Part shown: in pieces, positions 1 to 4,857 of the stretch | Layout: every line of letters begins with the position of its first letter | How positions within the stretch are numbered: the stretch's first letter is position 1 | NCBI GenBank assembly: GCA_031255985.1 | Contig: JAIRRL010000062.1 | Span: 1-6,570 of the forward strand | DNA length: 6,570 bases | Direction of reading: 5' to 3' | Source: Gracilibacteraceae bacterium | Lineage (GTDB): Bacteria; Bacillota; Desulfitobacteriia; Desulfitobacteriales; Syntrophobotulaceae | The notes under the pieces: generated by a model | Told to the model about the DNA's origin: nothing | What the model saw: the letters and a program-made list of their open reading frames with translations, nothing else | Database searches by the model: none | Program-made: the position numbers and the translations under genes

Positions 1-31
1 TCAGGATTTTGCCCGTGGTTTTTCTTTTCAT
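1..31 (-). CDS. 5' end of an unidentified gene, truncated by the window edge
   Basis: Only the first ten codons are present (M-K-R-K-T-T-G-K-I-L). The ATG at 31 is preceded by a strong ribosome binding site, AAGGAGGG (minus strand, plus positions 41-48), nine bases upstream. Its ATG overlaps the TGA stop of the preceding small ORF as ATGA, so the two are very likely translationally coupled. The Lys/Arg-rich start would suit the n-region of a signal peptide, but the hydrophobic part is outside the window, so this is only a guess. Function unknown. Confidence 0.6.
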   Translation of the reverse strand, partial: MKRKTTGKIL

Positions 32-165
32 CGAATGATTCCCTCCTTAAAATTCATATGTTTTTCCAATCGCCGCCCGGCGGCCTCCAGGTCCAAATAT
101 TGCTTTTTTGTCCATATAATTCCAATATTTGCCGCCTCTTGTTTTTCCAGCTTATCGTAGCGCAT
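28..165 (-). CDS. Small hypothetical protein, 45 residues
   Basis: A 45-codon frame from ATG at 165 to TGA at 30-28, starting M-R-Y-D-K-L-E-K and ending K-E-G-I-I-R. It is charged and looks mostly helical, with one tryptophan near residue 18 and no membrane segment or signal peptide. I do not recognise the family. Support for it being real comes from its ATGA overlap with the next gene, whose ribosome binding site lies inside this frame, and from its position just downstream of a terminator ending the previous unit. Its own ribosome binding site is weak: AAGGA lies only two bases from the ATG, with a run of five G further upstream. The frame stays open upstream for about 16 codons without another ATG, GTG or TTG start. 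It could instead be a leader ORF for the gene that follows. Confidence 0.5.
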   Translation of the reverse strand: MRYDKLEKQEAANIGIIWTKKQYLDLEAAGRRLEKHMNFKEGIIR

Positions 166-226
166 AATCCTTGCCCCCGAATAGTATCTTTTGGTTACCT
201 TTTTCGCTTTTTACCAAAATTTTTGC

Positions 227-256
227 AAAAAAATAAGGGCGGAATAAATTCCGCCC
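227..256 (-). terminator. Rho-independent terminator of the kinase-regulator operon
   Basis: A perfect 8-bp stem, GGGCGGAA (237-244) and TTCCGCCC (249-256), encloses a 4-base loop. On the minus strand it is followed by a T-rich tract (TTATTTTTTT, 236-227). It lies about 33 bases past the response-regulator stop codon, the expected place for the end of that transcript, and it insulates the small-ORF operon further left. Confidence 0.9.
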
Positions 257-289
257 CGCCTGACAGCGCGCCGCTTCTTCGCCGTTTGT

Positions 290-922
290 CTATTGAAAAT
301 ACCGCTGAATCTCGCTGCGCTTAGAAAACCCTATTTTTTCAAAGATAATGCTGACCACTTTTTTGATATAGCCATATGAATAGTACAGTTCCGTGCTGAT
401 TTCCTTGTTGGTATAACCAAGCGCCACCAGACGCAGCGCTTTGCGCTCGGTATCGTTCAAACCTTTGGCGAGCGCTTCAAATTTCGCTCTGTCCAGCCCG
501 CTCTCCAGCTTGGTTTTTTCGATCATGCTGAGCTGCCGGAGCCTTTTGCCGTTATCCAAATGGATTTTCAGCCGCGCCAGCAAAAGCTCCCTGACAAACG
601 GCTTGGTAATATAATCCACGGCGCCGGCGGCCAGACCTTTCAGTTCGGATTCGAGCCTGGCCGCGCCGGTTAAGTATATGACGGGAATATCCCGCGCGTC
701 CTCTGTCTCGCGCAGCCGGGCGAGAGCGTCAAAACCGTTGAATCCCGGCATATCAATATCGAGCAGGATAATGTCGGGCAAATAATCGGTTTCAAACAGA
801 GAAAGCATTTCATAGCCCGATTTAGCGAAACTCACGGCATACAGCTCTTGCAGAATTGCCCCGGCCATATGCAACAGGGCAGGGTCGTCGTCCACAATTA
901 AAACAGCGTCCTTATCAACCAC
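290..922 (-). CDS. Response regulator, REC receiver plus LuxR/GerE-type DNA-binding domain
   Basis: Cytoplasmic transcription factor of a two-component system, 210 residues, the usual length for a NarL/LuxR-type regulator. The receiver domain (about 6-125) has the acidic triad D11-D12-D13, the phospho-acceptor D55 in I-L-L-D-I-D-M-P, the switch threonine T85 and K107 in T-K-P-F. A helical linker (126-150) leads to a C-terminal helix-turn-helix (about 155-210) with L-N-D-T-E-R, G-Y-T-N-K-E-I and Y-I-K-K-V-V, matching LuxR/GerE. The start is GTG at 922, directly after the kinase TGA (925-923), with AAGGAGG (plus 929-935) six bases upstream, so it is probably translationally coupled to the kinase. 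As the last gene of the operon it is the natural recipient of phosphate from the kinase HPt domain. The target genes cannot be read from this window. The domain call is secure; the stimulus is unknown. Confidence 0.95.
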   Translation of the reverse strand: MVDKDAVLIVDDDPALLHMAGAILQELYAVSFAKSGYEMLSLFETDYLPDIILLDIDMPGFNGFDALARLRETEDARDIPVIYLTGAARLESELKGLAAGAVDYITKPFVRELLLARLKIHLDNGKRLRQLSMIEKTKLESGLDRAKFEALAKGLNDTERKALRLVALGYTNKEISTELYYSYGYIKKVVSIIFEKIGFSKRSEIQRYFQ

Positions 923-957
923 TCACAGCCTCCTTATCCAACCACTCGCAGCCTCCT
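913..957. repeat. Imperfect tandem duplication across the kinase-regulator junction
   Basis: Two adjacent copies, 935-957 (23 bases) and 913-934 (22 bases), differ by one base insertion and one G/A substitution. On the minus strand each reads AGGAGGCTG, then CGA or TGA, then GTGGTTG. The left copy (913-934) holds the working ribosome binding site, the kinase stop and the regulator GTG start. The right copy (935-957) holds a second ribosome-binding-like AGGAGG and a GTG six bases later, whose frame closes at TAA after three codons. In the kinase frame that copy encodes the last residues, about A-A-S-G-W-I-R. Confidence 0.85.
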
Positions 958-3511
958 CTTTTGCCGCCTCATCCTGCGCAGACTCACCCTGCGCAGCTTC
1001 CTGCGCAGCCTCCTCATACTCATCCTCACCAGTCTCATCCTCAGCAGCCTCCTCCTCAGCGTCCTTATCCTCATCTATTAATTCGGCCCAAAGCCGTTCC
1101 GCTTCCCGCAGCTCAATATCATATATTTTTTGCCTGATTGCCCGCAAACGCTCCAGCGTCGCCGGCGAACGCTCCGCCGCGATCAGGCGGTCAAGCGCCA
1201 TGAGCGCGTCCGGCTGTCGGTTGTGCCTCAACAGCGAAGCCAGTTCGTCCATATCGGCGGCGGCGGCGCCTGCTCCTTCCGCGACAGCGGGCGCCAAGCC
1301 GTCAAGGCGCGCCGCGAACGCGCACAGGCCGTCCCGGGCGCGTTCCCATTCATAAGCCAAAACAGGCAGCGTCAGCGCGATGTGAGCGCCCTCGCCCGCC
1401 GCGCAGAGAGTTTCCAGCTTGGCGGCCGTGTCGGCAAGCGTATTCGCGCCCACGGCCCGCGCCTTGCTCTTGAGGGAATGGACGCAAAACTTCATGCCCG
1501 CCCAATCCTCCCGCCCGGCAAACCCGTCGATTTCGCCTTTGCCCGCCTCATAATTCCGGGTAAAAAAGGACGCCAGCACCTTATACTGCACAATATCCCC
1601 GCTCAAATAATGCAGTCCGGCCGCCAGGCTGACGCCGCAGGCGGACAAGCCGCGCGCCAGCTCGGTTTTCATTTCCGGCGTGAGGGTAGCGCCGGCGAGA
1701 GTAGCGCCGGTGAGAGTATCGCCAGTGAGGGTAGCGCCGGCAGCCGTCATTGCCGGCGTAATCAGTTCCGGCGGCAAAAGCGCCAGCAGCGCCGCCTCCA
1801 AATCCCGCCACATGACCGGCTTGGATAGATACTCGCGAAAACCGGCCGCCAGCAGCTTCTCCCTGACGCCCGCCACCACGTTCGCGGTCAGAGCGATAAC
1901 CGGCGCGGCAAAGCCGGGGATCGCCCTGAGGCGCTTCAGCGTTTGGAGACCGTCCATATCGGGCATCATGTAATCCAGCAGGATTATGTGATAGTTTTGT
2001 TTCCCCGCCGCTTGCAGGCACTCCGCCCCGCTGCTCGCGGTGTCAACCCGAAGCATGGTGCGGGAAAGCAGCGAGCAGATCACCTGCAAATTTTCTTCGT
2101 TATCGTCCACCACCAGAACCTTGCCGCCCGGCGCGATAAAACCGGCCGCCCTTGCCCGCAGCTCTTTTGCCGCTGAACGCGGAGCTTTGCTGACCGGGGT
2201 CTTGTCGGCGACAGTCTGGGGAAGTTCGATGGAAAAAACGCTGCCCCGGCCCCACTCGCTTTCCACATGGATGCGCCCGCCCATCAGCCCGGTTAATTCC
2301 TTGGCGATGGCCAGCCCAAGCCCCGTGCCTTCGATATAGCGGTTGCTCGGCATATCCGCGCGGATAAACGCGTCGAACAGCAGCGGGAGGTTTTCCGCTT
2401 TTATCCCGATCCCCGTATCGGCGACAGAGAGGCACAGCGTGATTTCATCCGGCGTTGCTCCCGGTTTTTGCGTCGCCGACAGGACGACGCCCCCGTCTTT
2501 TGTATACTTGGCGGCGTTGCTTAAAAAATTGACCACCACCTGTCTGATATGAATCGCGTCCCCAACCAAAGCGCCGGGCAGGGCGCCGTCCTCCCGCATT
2601 TCAAAGGCGAGTCCGTACCGGCCCGCCTGCTCCGCGCCGATCATGGCCAGCTCGTCGATCAGCTCTGCCGTTTGATAGCGTTCCCGGACGACCGTCAGCT
2701 TGCCCGCTTCGATTTTGGCCACGTCTAAAATATTGTTAATCAAAAGCAGGAGGGTTTTCCCCGCGTTTTGGATGTTCCGCCCGTAAACATTGACCTGCTC
2801 GGAATCGCTTTCCCGCAGGATCATTTCGTTCATGCCCAGCATGACGTTGATCGGCGTGCGGATTTCATGGCTCATATTGGCCAGAAAATTACTCTTGGCC
2901 TGACTGAGGCTCAGCGCTTCCTCTTTCGCGGCTTCCAGTTCCCGCTGCTGCTCATTATACAGGCGAAAATGCAGGAACATGGTGATTCCCAGGCAGATGG
3001 CGACGGCGACAAAACCGAAGATAACGTCCGCCATCGCGTCCCGTTCCGTCGGAAAGGGGCGGACAGTCTCCGGGTAATAGTAGGCGATAAGGCAAACGCC
3101 TATGTAGAGGGCCATTTCAATCGCGGCGATCACCGGCGCTTTTTTTCCTTCCAACATAAATACGGTGAACAGCACGGCAAAAACAAAGAATGACGGCATG
3201 CCGCTCCTGTAGCCGCCCGCGGTGAAAAACAGGGCGGGAAAAAGGATCAGAAACATGACGACGATGGAGATCGCGTAACAGCGCTGATATTTTCCGGTTT
3301 TGCAGGAGTAGCGGAGCAGAATGAAAGACCCCGCCGCTATCGTCAGATTGAGCAGTATATTGCCGGCCCCCGCCTTTGTGTAGACGCATGAGACCGCCAT
3401 CGCCAGGCCGATTGGCACGCCGCTCATTGCCAGCACATTATACAGCCGGACGCGAAAATCCAGCCGCCTGTGCAAAAATGTATCGCCGATATACCGGAAA
3501 ACTGTGTTCAT
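923..3511 (-). CDS. Membrane-bound hybrid sensor histidine kinase (HisKA-HATPase-REC-HPt)
   Basis: Predicted inner-membrane sensor, 862 residues from ATG at 3511, with GGGAGGG six bases upstream. An in-frame extension upstream to 3793 lacks support and would cross the divergent promoter. About six hydrophobic segments (roughly 24-44, 50-67, 79-99, 106-121, 124-146, 161-183) are followed by a short coiled coil (185-205). HisKA contains H215 in M-S-H-E-I-R-T-P. The ATPase domain has N328/N332 (N-box), D-T-G-I-G-I (365-370) and G-T-G-L-G-L (395-400). The receiver (463-580) has D469/D470, phospho-acceptor D513, T542 and K564. The HPt domain (about 612-735) has H678 in V-H-S-L-K-S. A helical region (752-812) and an acidic Glu/Ala tail end the protein. 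All phosphorelay residues are intact: H215 to D513 to H678, then D55 of the adjacent regulator. No periplasmic sensor domain is seen, so the signal is probably sensed within the membrane segments; the ligand is unknown. Confidence 0.95.
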   Translation of the reverse strand: MNTVFRYIGDTFLHRRLDFRVRLYNVLAMSGVPIGLAMAVSCVYTKAGAGNILLNLTIAAGSFILLRYSCKTGKYQRCYAISIVVMFLILFPALFFTAGGYRSGMPSFFVFAVLFTVFMLEGKKAPVIAAIEMALYIGVCLIAYYYPETVRPFPTERDAMADVIFGFVAVAICLGITMFLHFRLYNEQQRELEAAKEEALSLSQAKSNFLANMSHEIRTPINVMLGMNEMILRESDSEQVNVYGRNIQNAGKTLLLLINNILDVAKIEAGKLTVVRERYQTAELIDELAMIGAEQAGRYGLAFEMREDGALPGALVGDAIHIRQVVVNFLSNAAKYTKDGGVVLSATQKPGATPDEITLCLSVADTGIGIKAENLPLLFDAFIRADMPSNRYIEGTGLGLAIAKELTGLMGGRIHVESEWGRGSVFSIELPQTVADKTPVSKAPRSAAKELRARAAGFIAPGGKVLVVDDNEENLQVICSLLSRTMLRVDTASSGAECLQAAGKQNYHIILLDYMMPDMDGLQTLKRLRAIPGFAAPVIALTANVVAGVREKLLAAGFREYLSKPVMWRDLEAALLALLPPELITPAMTAAGATLTGDTLTGATLAGATLTPEMKTELARGLSACGVSLAAGLHYLSGDIVQYKVLASFFTRNYEAGKGEIDGFAGREDWAGMKFCVHSLKSKARAVGANTLADTAAKLETLCAAGEGAHIALTLPVLAYEWERARDGLCAFAARLDGLAPAVAEGAGAAAADMDELASLLRHNRQPDALMALDRLIAAERSPATLERLRAIRQKIYDIELREAERLWAELIDEDKDAEEEAAEDETGEDEYEEAAQEAAQGESAQDEAAKEEAASGWIRRL
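947..1075 (-). other. Acidic Glu/Ala low-complexity tail of the kinase, rich in AGGAGG motifs
   Basis: Residues about 813-855 of the kinase are almost entirely E, D, A and Q (E-E-A-A-Q-E-A-A-type units). Because Glu-Glu-Ala is written GAGGAGGCT, the message carries several AGGAGG ribosome-binding-like hexamers here (plus-strand CCTCCT at 952, 1009, 1048 and 1051), besides the functional one at 929. Such a tail is not part of the kinase or HPt folds and is probably disordered. Confidence 0.75.
1679..1738 (-). repeat. Four 15-bp in-frame repeats in the REC-HPt linker of the kinase
   Basis: Four consecutive 15-base units encode G-A-T-L-T, G-D-T-L-T, G-A-T-L-A and G-A-T-L-T (kinase residues 592-611), between the receiver and HPt domains. 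The period-five A-x-L pattern resembles pentapeptide-repeat proteins, but four units make only about one coil, so a flexible or expanding linker is more likely. The unit length keeps the reading frame whatever the copy number. Confidence 0.85.
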
Positions 3512-3552
3512 GGCAAGCCCTCCCGTCTGATGCAACAATTGCCTATAAAAAC

Positions 3553-3561
3553 AGTATACCA
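3553..3561 (-). promoter_or_regulatory. Probable extended -10 promoter for the kinase-regulator operon
   Basis: On the minus strand TGG-TATACT (3561-3553) matches an extended -10 element (TGn plus a 5/6 consensus hexamer). The -35 seventeen bases upstream (TTCGCG) is poor, as is common with extended -10 promoters. The inferred start near 3546 gives a leader of about 35 bases with GGGAGGG before the ATG at 3511. It diverges from the toxin-antitoxin promoter about 80 bases away. Confidence 0.6.
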
Positions 3562-3636
3562 CGGAAACCGGGCCGCGCGAAGGGACTTCCGCAAAAAAGC
3601 CGCCCGGTTTGCCGCCGCCAGCCAAAAATATAACGC

Positions 3637-3666
3637 TTGACGATGTACATCCCAAGGGTGTATAAT
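3637..3666 (+). promoter_or_regulatory. Strong sigma-70 promoter of the toxin-antitoxin operon
   Basis: TTGACG (-35, 3637-3642) and a perfect TATAAT (-10, 3661-3666) are separated by 18 bases. Transcription would start about 3673, twenty bases before the antitoxin ATG and just ahead of its GGAGG. This is the best promoter match in the window. Confidence 0.85.
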
Positions 3667-3675
3667 GGGTGTACC
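3642..3675. promoter_or_regulatory. Candidate autoregulatory operator overlapping the toxin-antitoxin promoter
   Basis: Three symmetric or repeated signals overlap the spacer, the -10 and the start site: a perfect palindrome GATGTACATC (3642-3651), a dyad TACATCCC-AA-GGGTGTA with one bulged base (3646-3662), and a direct repeat GGGTGTA at 3656-3662 and 3667-3673, 11 bases or one helical turn apart. RelB/DinJ-type ribbon-helix-helix antitoxins typically bind such sites and repress their own operon; binding here is inferred. Confidence 0.55.
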
Positions 3676-3692
3676 ACGGGACGGAGGTGATA

Positions 3693-4007
3693 ATGATGGC
3701 TGAAACAAGGTTAAGCGTGCGGGTGGACAATACTATAAAAAAACAGGCGGAAGCGGTGTTTGCCGCGCTGGGCATGAACTTGAGCACGGGCATAAACGTT
3801 TATCTGGCCCAAGTGGCGCGTTCGCGGGCGATTCCCTTTACGCCCGCTCTGGACGGCGATCCGCTGGAACGGCGGATGCGCGAAGCGGTAGCCGCGAAGG
3901 TTTCCGCGGCCGCCGCCGCGGGGGCTCCGGTCGCCCTTTTTGACGACGAGCGGCAGCGCCCTTATCTTGAATATCCGGACGGCAGCAGAGTGTATGAACT
4001 CAACTGA
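3693..4007 (+). CDS. RelB/DinJ-family antitoxin with extended C-terminus
   Basis: Predicted type II antitoxin, 104 residues. The N-terminal half (4-50) follows the RelB/DinJ pattern: a beta strand T-R-L-S-V-R-V-D, a helix K-K-Q-A-E-A-V-F-A-A-L-G, then M-N-L-S-T-G-I-N-V-Y-L and the closing A-I-P-F. These fold as a ribbon-helix-helix dimer that binds DNA. An Ala-rich helix (about 60-80) leads to a C-terminal segment, D-D-E-R-Q-R-P-Y-L-E-Y-P-D-G (84-97), which probably binds the toxin. GGAGG (3683-3687) serves either of two consecutive ATGs, 3693 or 3696; the first is given, and M-A-E from 3696 is equally possible. A GTG start at 3669 lies before the ribosome binding site and is unlikely. The gene ends inside the toxin gene (14-base overlap), so translation is coupled. 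The family call is firm; antitoxin function is inferred from the neighbour. Confidence 0.85.
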   Translation: MMAETRLSVRVDNTIKKQAEAVFAALGMNLSTGINVYLAQVARSRAIPFTPALDGDPLERRMREAVAAKVSAAAAAGAPVALFDDERQRPYLEYPDGSRVYELN

Positions 4008-4560
4008 CGAGCCGCGCATACTCGTGTTCGCGGGGCCGAACGGTTCCGGCAAAAGCACTGTGTCCGCGGCCTGGCGGACGGTCGGCTTATACGTCAACGC
4101 CGACGACATCAAAGCCAAACGGGGCTGCGGCGATCTGGCGGCGGCGCGGGAGGCGGAGCGGCTGCGCGAGTTGTGTCTGTCCCGGCGGGATTCGTTCACG
4201 TTTGAAACAGTCCTCTCGACAGACAGGAACCTTGATTTGCTGACCCGCGCCAAAGCCGCAACCTATCATATTGAGAGCGTTTTTATCCTGACGGCTGATC
4301 CCGAACTCAACGTCCTCCGGGTGCATAGCCGCGTCCTGGCGGGCGGCCACAGCGTCGCGGCGGATAAAATCCGCAGCCGCTACGCCAAATCACTCGCGCA
4401 TATTGCCAGACTGGCGGCGTTAAGCGACGTGTTCCGCCTGGTCGATAACACCGCAAAACCCGAAATCCTGTTTGTCAAAGACGAAACAGGCGCCCAGCTT
4501 CGCCCCGGCCGTTACTGGAGCGCCGAGGCGATTGGGATTTTATTACAATCAAATCCTTAA
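3994..4560 (+). CDS. Zeta-toxin-like P-loop kinase (COG4185-type), toxin of the module
   Basis: Predicted cytoplasmic toxin kinase, 188 residues. Walker A is G-P-N-G-S-G-K-S-T (14-22). N-A-D-D-I (35-39) supplies the aspartates placed like the catalytic Asp of zeta/PezT, and S-F-T-F-E-T-V-L-S (67-75) the conserved acidic substrate-side residue. R-V-L-A-G-G-H-S-V (113-121) with I-R-S-R-Y-A-K-S-L (126-134) is the signature of the small 'predicted ABC-type ATPase' zeta relatives. Zeta and PezT phosphorylate UDP-N-acetylglucosamine and block cell-wall synthesis; whether this short form uses the same substrate is unknown. ATG at 3994 overlaps the antitoxin by 14 bases and has no good ribosome binding site of its own, so it is probably read by coupling, which keeps toxin below antitoxin. 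A TTG start at 3940 is less likely. All key motifs are intact, so it is probably active. Confidence 0.85.
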   Translation: MNSTDEPRILVFAGPNGSGKSTVSAAWRTVGLYVNADDIKAKRGCGDLAAAREAERLRELCLSRRDSFTFETVLSTDRNLDLLTRAKAATYHIESVFILTADPELNVLRVHSRVLAGGHSVAADKIRSRYAKSLAHIARLAALSDVFRLVDNTAKPEILFVKDETGAQLRPGRYWSAEAIGILLQSNP

Positions 4561-4576
4561 TCGTTAATCGTTAATC
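4557..4576. repeat. TTAATCG heptamer repeat at the toxin 3' end
   Basis: TTAATCG at 4557-4563 and 4564-4570 is followed by TTAATC (4571-4576), nearly three copies. The toxin stop TAA (4558-4560) lies in the first unit and the nuclease-remnant stop on the other strand in the third, so two convergent gene ends meet in a short slippage-type repeat. No terminator hairpin follows the toxin. Confidence 0.8.
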
Positions 4577-4769
4577 TCCGTTCTCCAACTCACGCTCAAT
4601 TTCCTCAATTGTGGGCAAGTACGTCGTTCACCACGTTCTGATCAGACCAAGTGTCCGCGAATTTACGCATGTACTTTAAATTTCGCGGCGAATATCCTGT
4701 CACATCCGGAAACTCGGCGCGACGGGAATCAACACGCCGTCTTTCGGCGTTCCCATGCTTTTGCGGTCG
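4571..4769 (-). pseudogene. Remnant of a YhcG/DUF1016-type PDDEXK nuclease gene
   Basis: Between stops, 4769 down to 4605 on the minus strand reads R-A-E-F-P-D-V-T-G-Y-S-P-R-N-L-K-Y-M-R-K-F-A-D-T-W and runs on to V-L-A-H-N-stop. This resembles, from memory, the N-terminal DUF1016 core (F-P-x-x-x-G-F-S-x-R-N-L-x-Y-M-R-x-F-A, then A-Q-L-P-W-G-H-N). In another frame, 4621 down to 4571 reads Y-L-P-T-I-E-E-I-E-R-E-L-E-N-G-D-stop, which resembles the acidic C-terminal end of the same family. The rest, including the PDDEXK nuclease core normally lying between, is missing, and there is no start codon in frame near the beginning. The gene therefore appears gutted by a large internal deletion plus frameshift. 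Intact members are a few hundred residues long and occur in accessory and defence-like loci. The first segment is a confident match; the C-terminal one is weaker. Confidence 0.7.
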
Positions 4770-4857
4770 TCATTCATTCGGTTTTGTCCTCCGCTATAAT
4801 CATTATTAACCGCATATTCATCAAGAGATCGGCCGTTAAACGCATCTTCACCATGAT
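4770..4857. other. Short spacer between serpin stop and nuclease remnant, no gene
   Basis: On the minus strand a GGAGG (plus 4789-4793) precedes an ATG at 4780 opening a 25-codon frame (M-N-D-D-R-K-S-M to F-R-M). This probably marks the original ribosome binding site and start area of the decayed nuclease gene, not a living small gene. A weak TTGATG/GATTAT promoter-like pair lies upstream of it. No terminator hairpin with a T-tract is seen after the serpin. Confidence 0.35.

Noticed and set aside
189..219. TTTTGGT/ACCAAAA inverted repeat between the terminator and the small ORF
   Set aside because: A 7-bp AT-rich arm pair with a 17-base loop in AT-rich spacer is easily expected by chance, and no convincing promoter could be set beside it.
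1130..1828. Long plus-strand frame opposite the kinase, and similar plus-strand frames at 2768-3193 and 5371-5901
   Set aside because: These are antisense shadows of well-supported minus-strand genes, giving Arg/Ala/Gly-rich proteins without domains, as expected in GC-rich DNA.
3512..3793. 94-codon N-terminal extension of the kinase frame up to 3793
   Set aside because: It crosses the toxin-antitoxin promoter and antitoxin start, has no good ribosome binding site, and encodes nothing family-like. ATG at 3511 has GGGAGGG at proper spacing and begins the expected sequence before the first membrane helix.
4655..4688. Hairpin CCGCGAATTT/AAATTTCGCGG as a terminator for the toxin or serpin
   Set aside because: The stem has a bulge, no T-tract follows on either strand, and it lies within the coding-like part of the nuclease remnant.
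4734..4750. Perfect 6-bp stem ACGCCG-TCTTT-CGGCGT as a terminator
   Set aside because: It is short and has no T-run on either side. It is too far from the serpin stop, and reading through it is needed for the nuclease-remnant frame.
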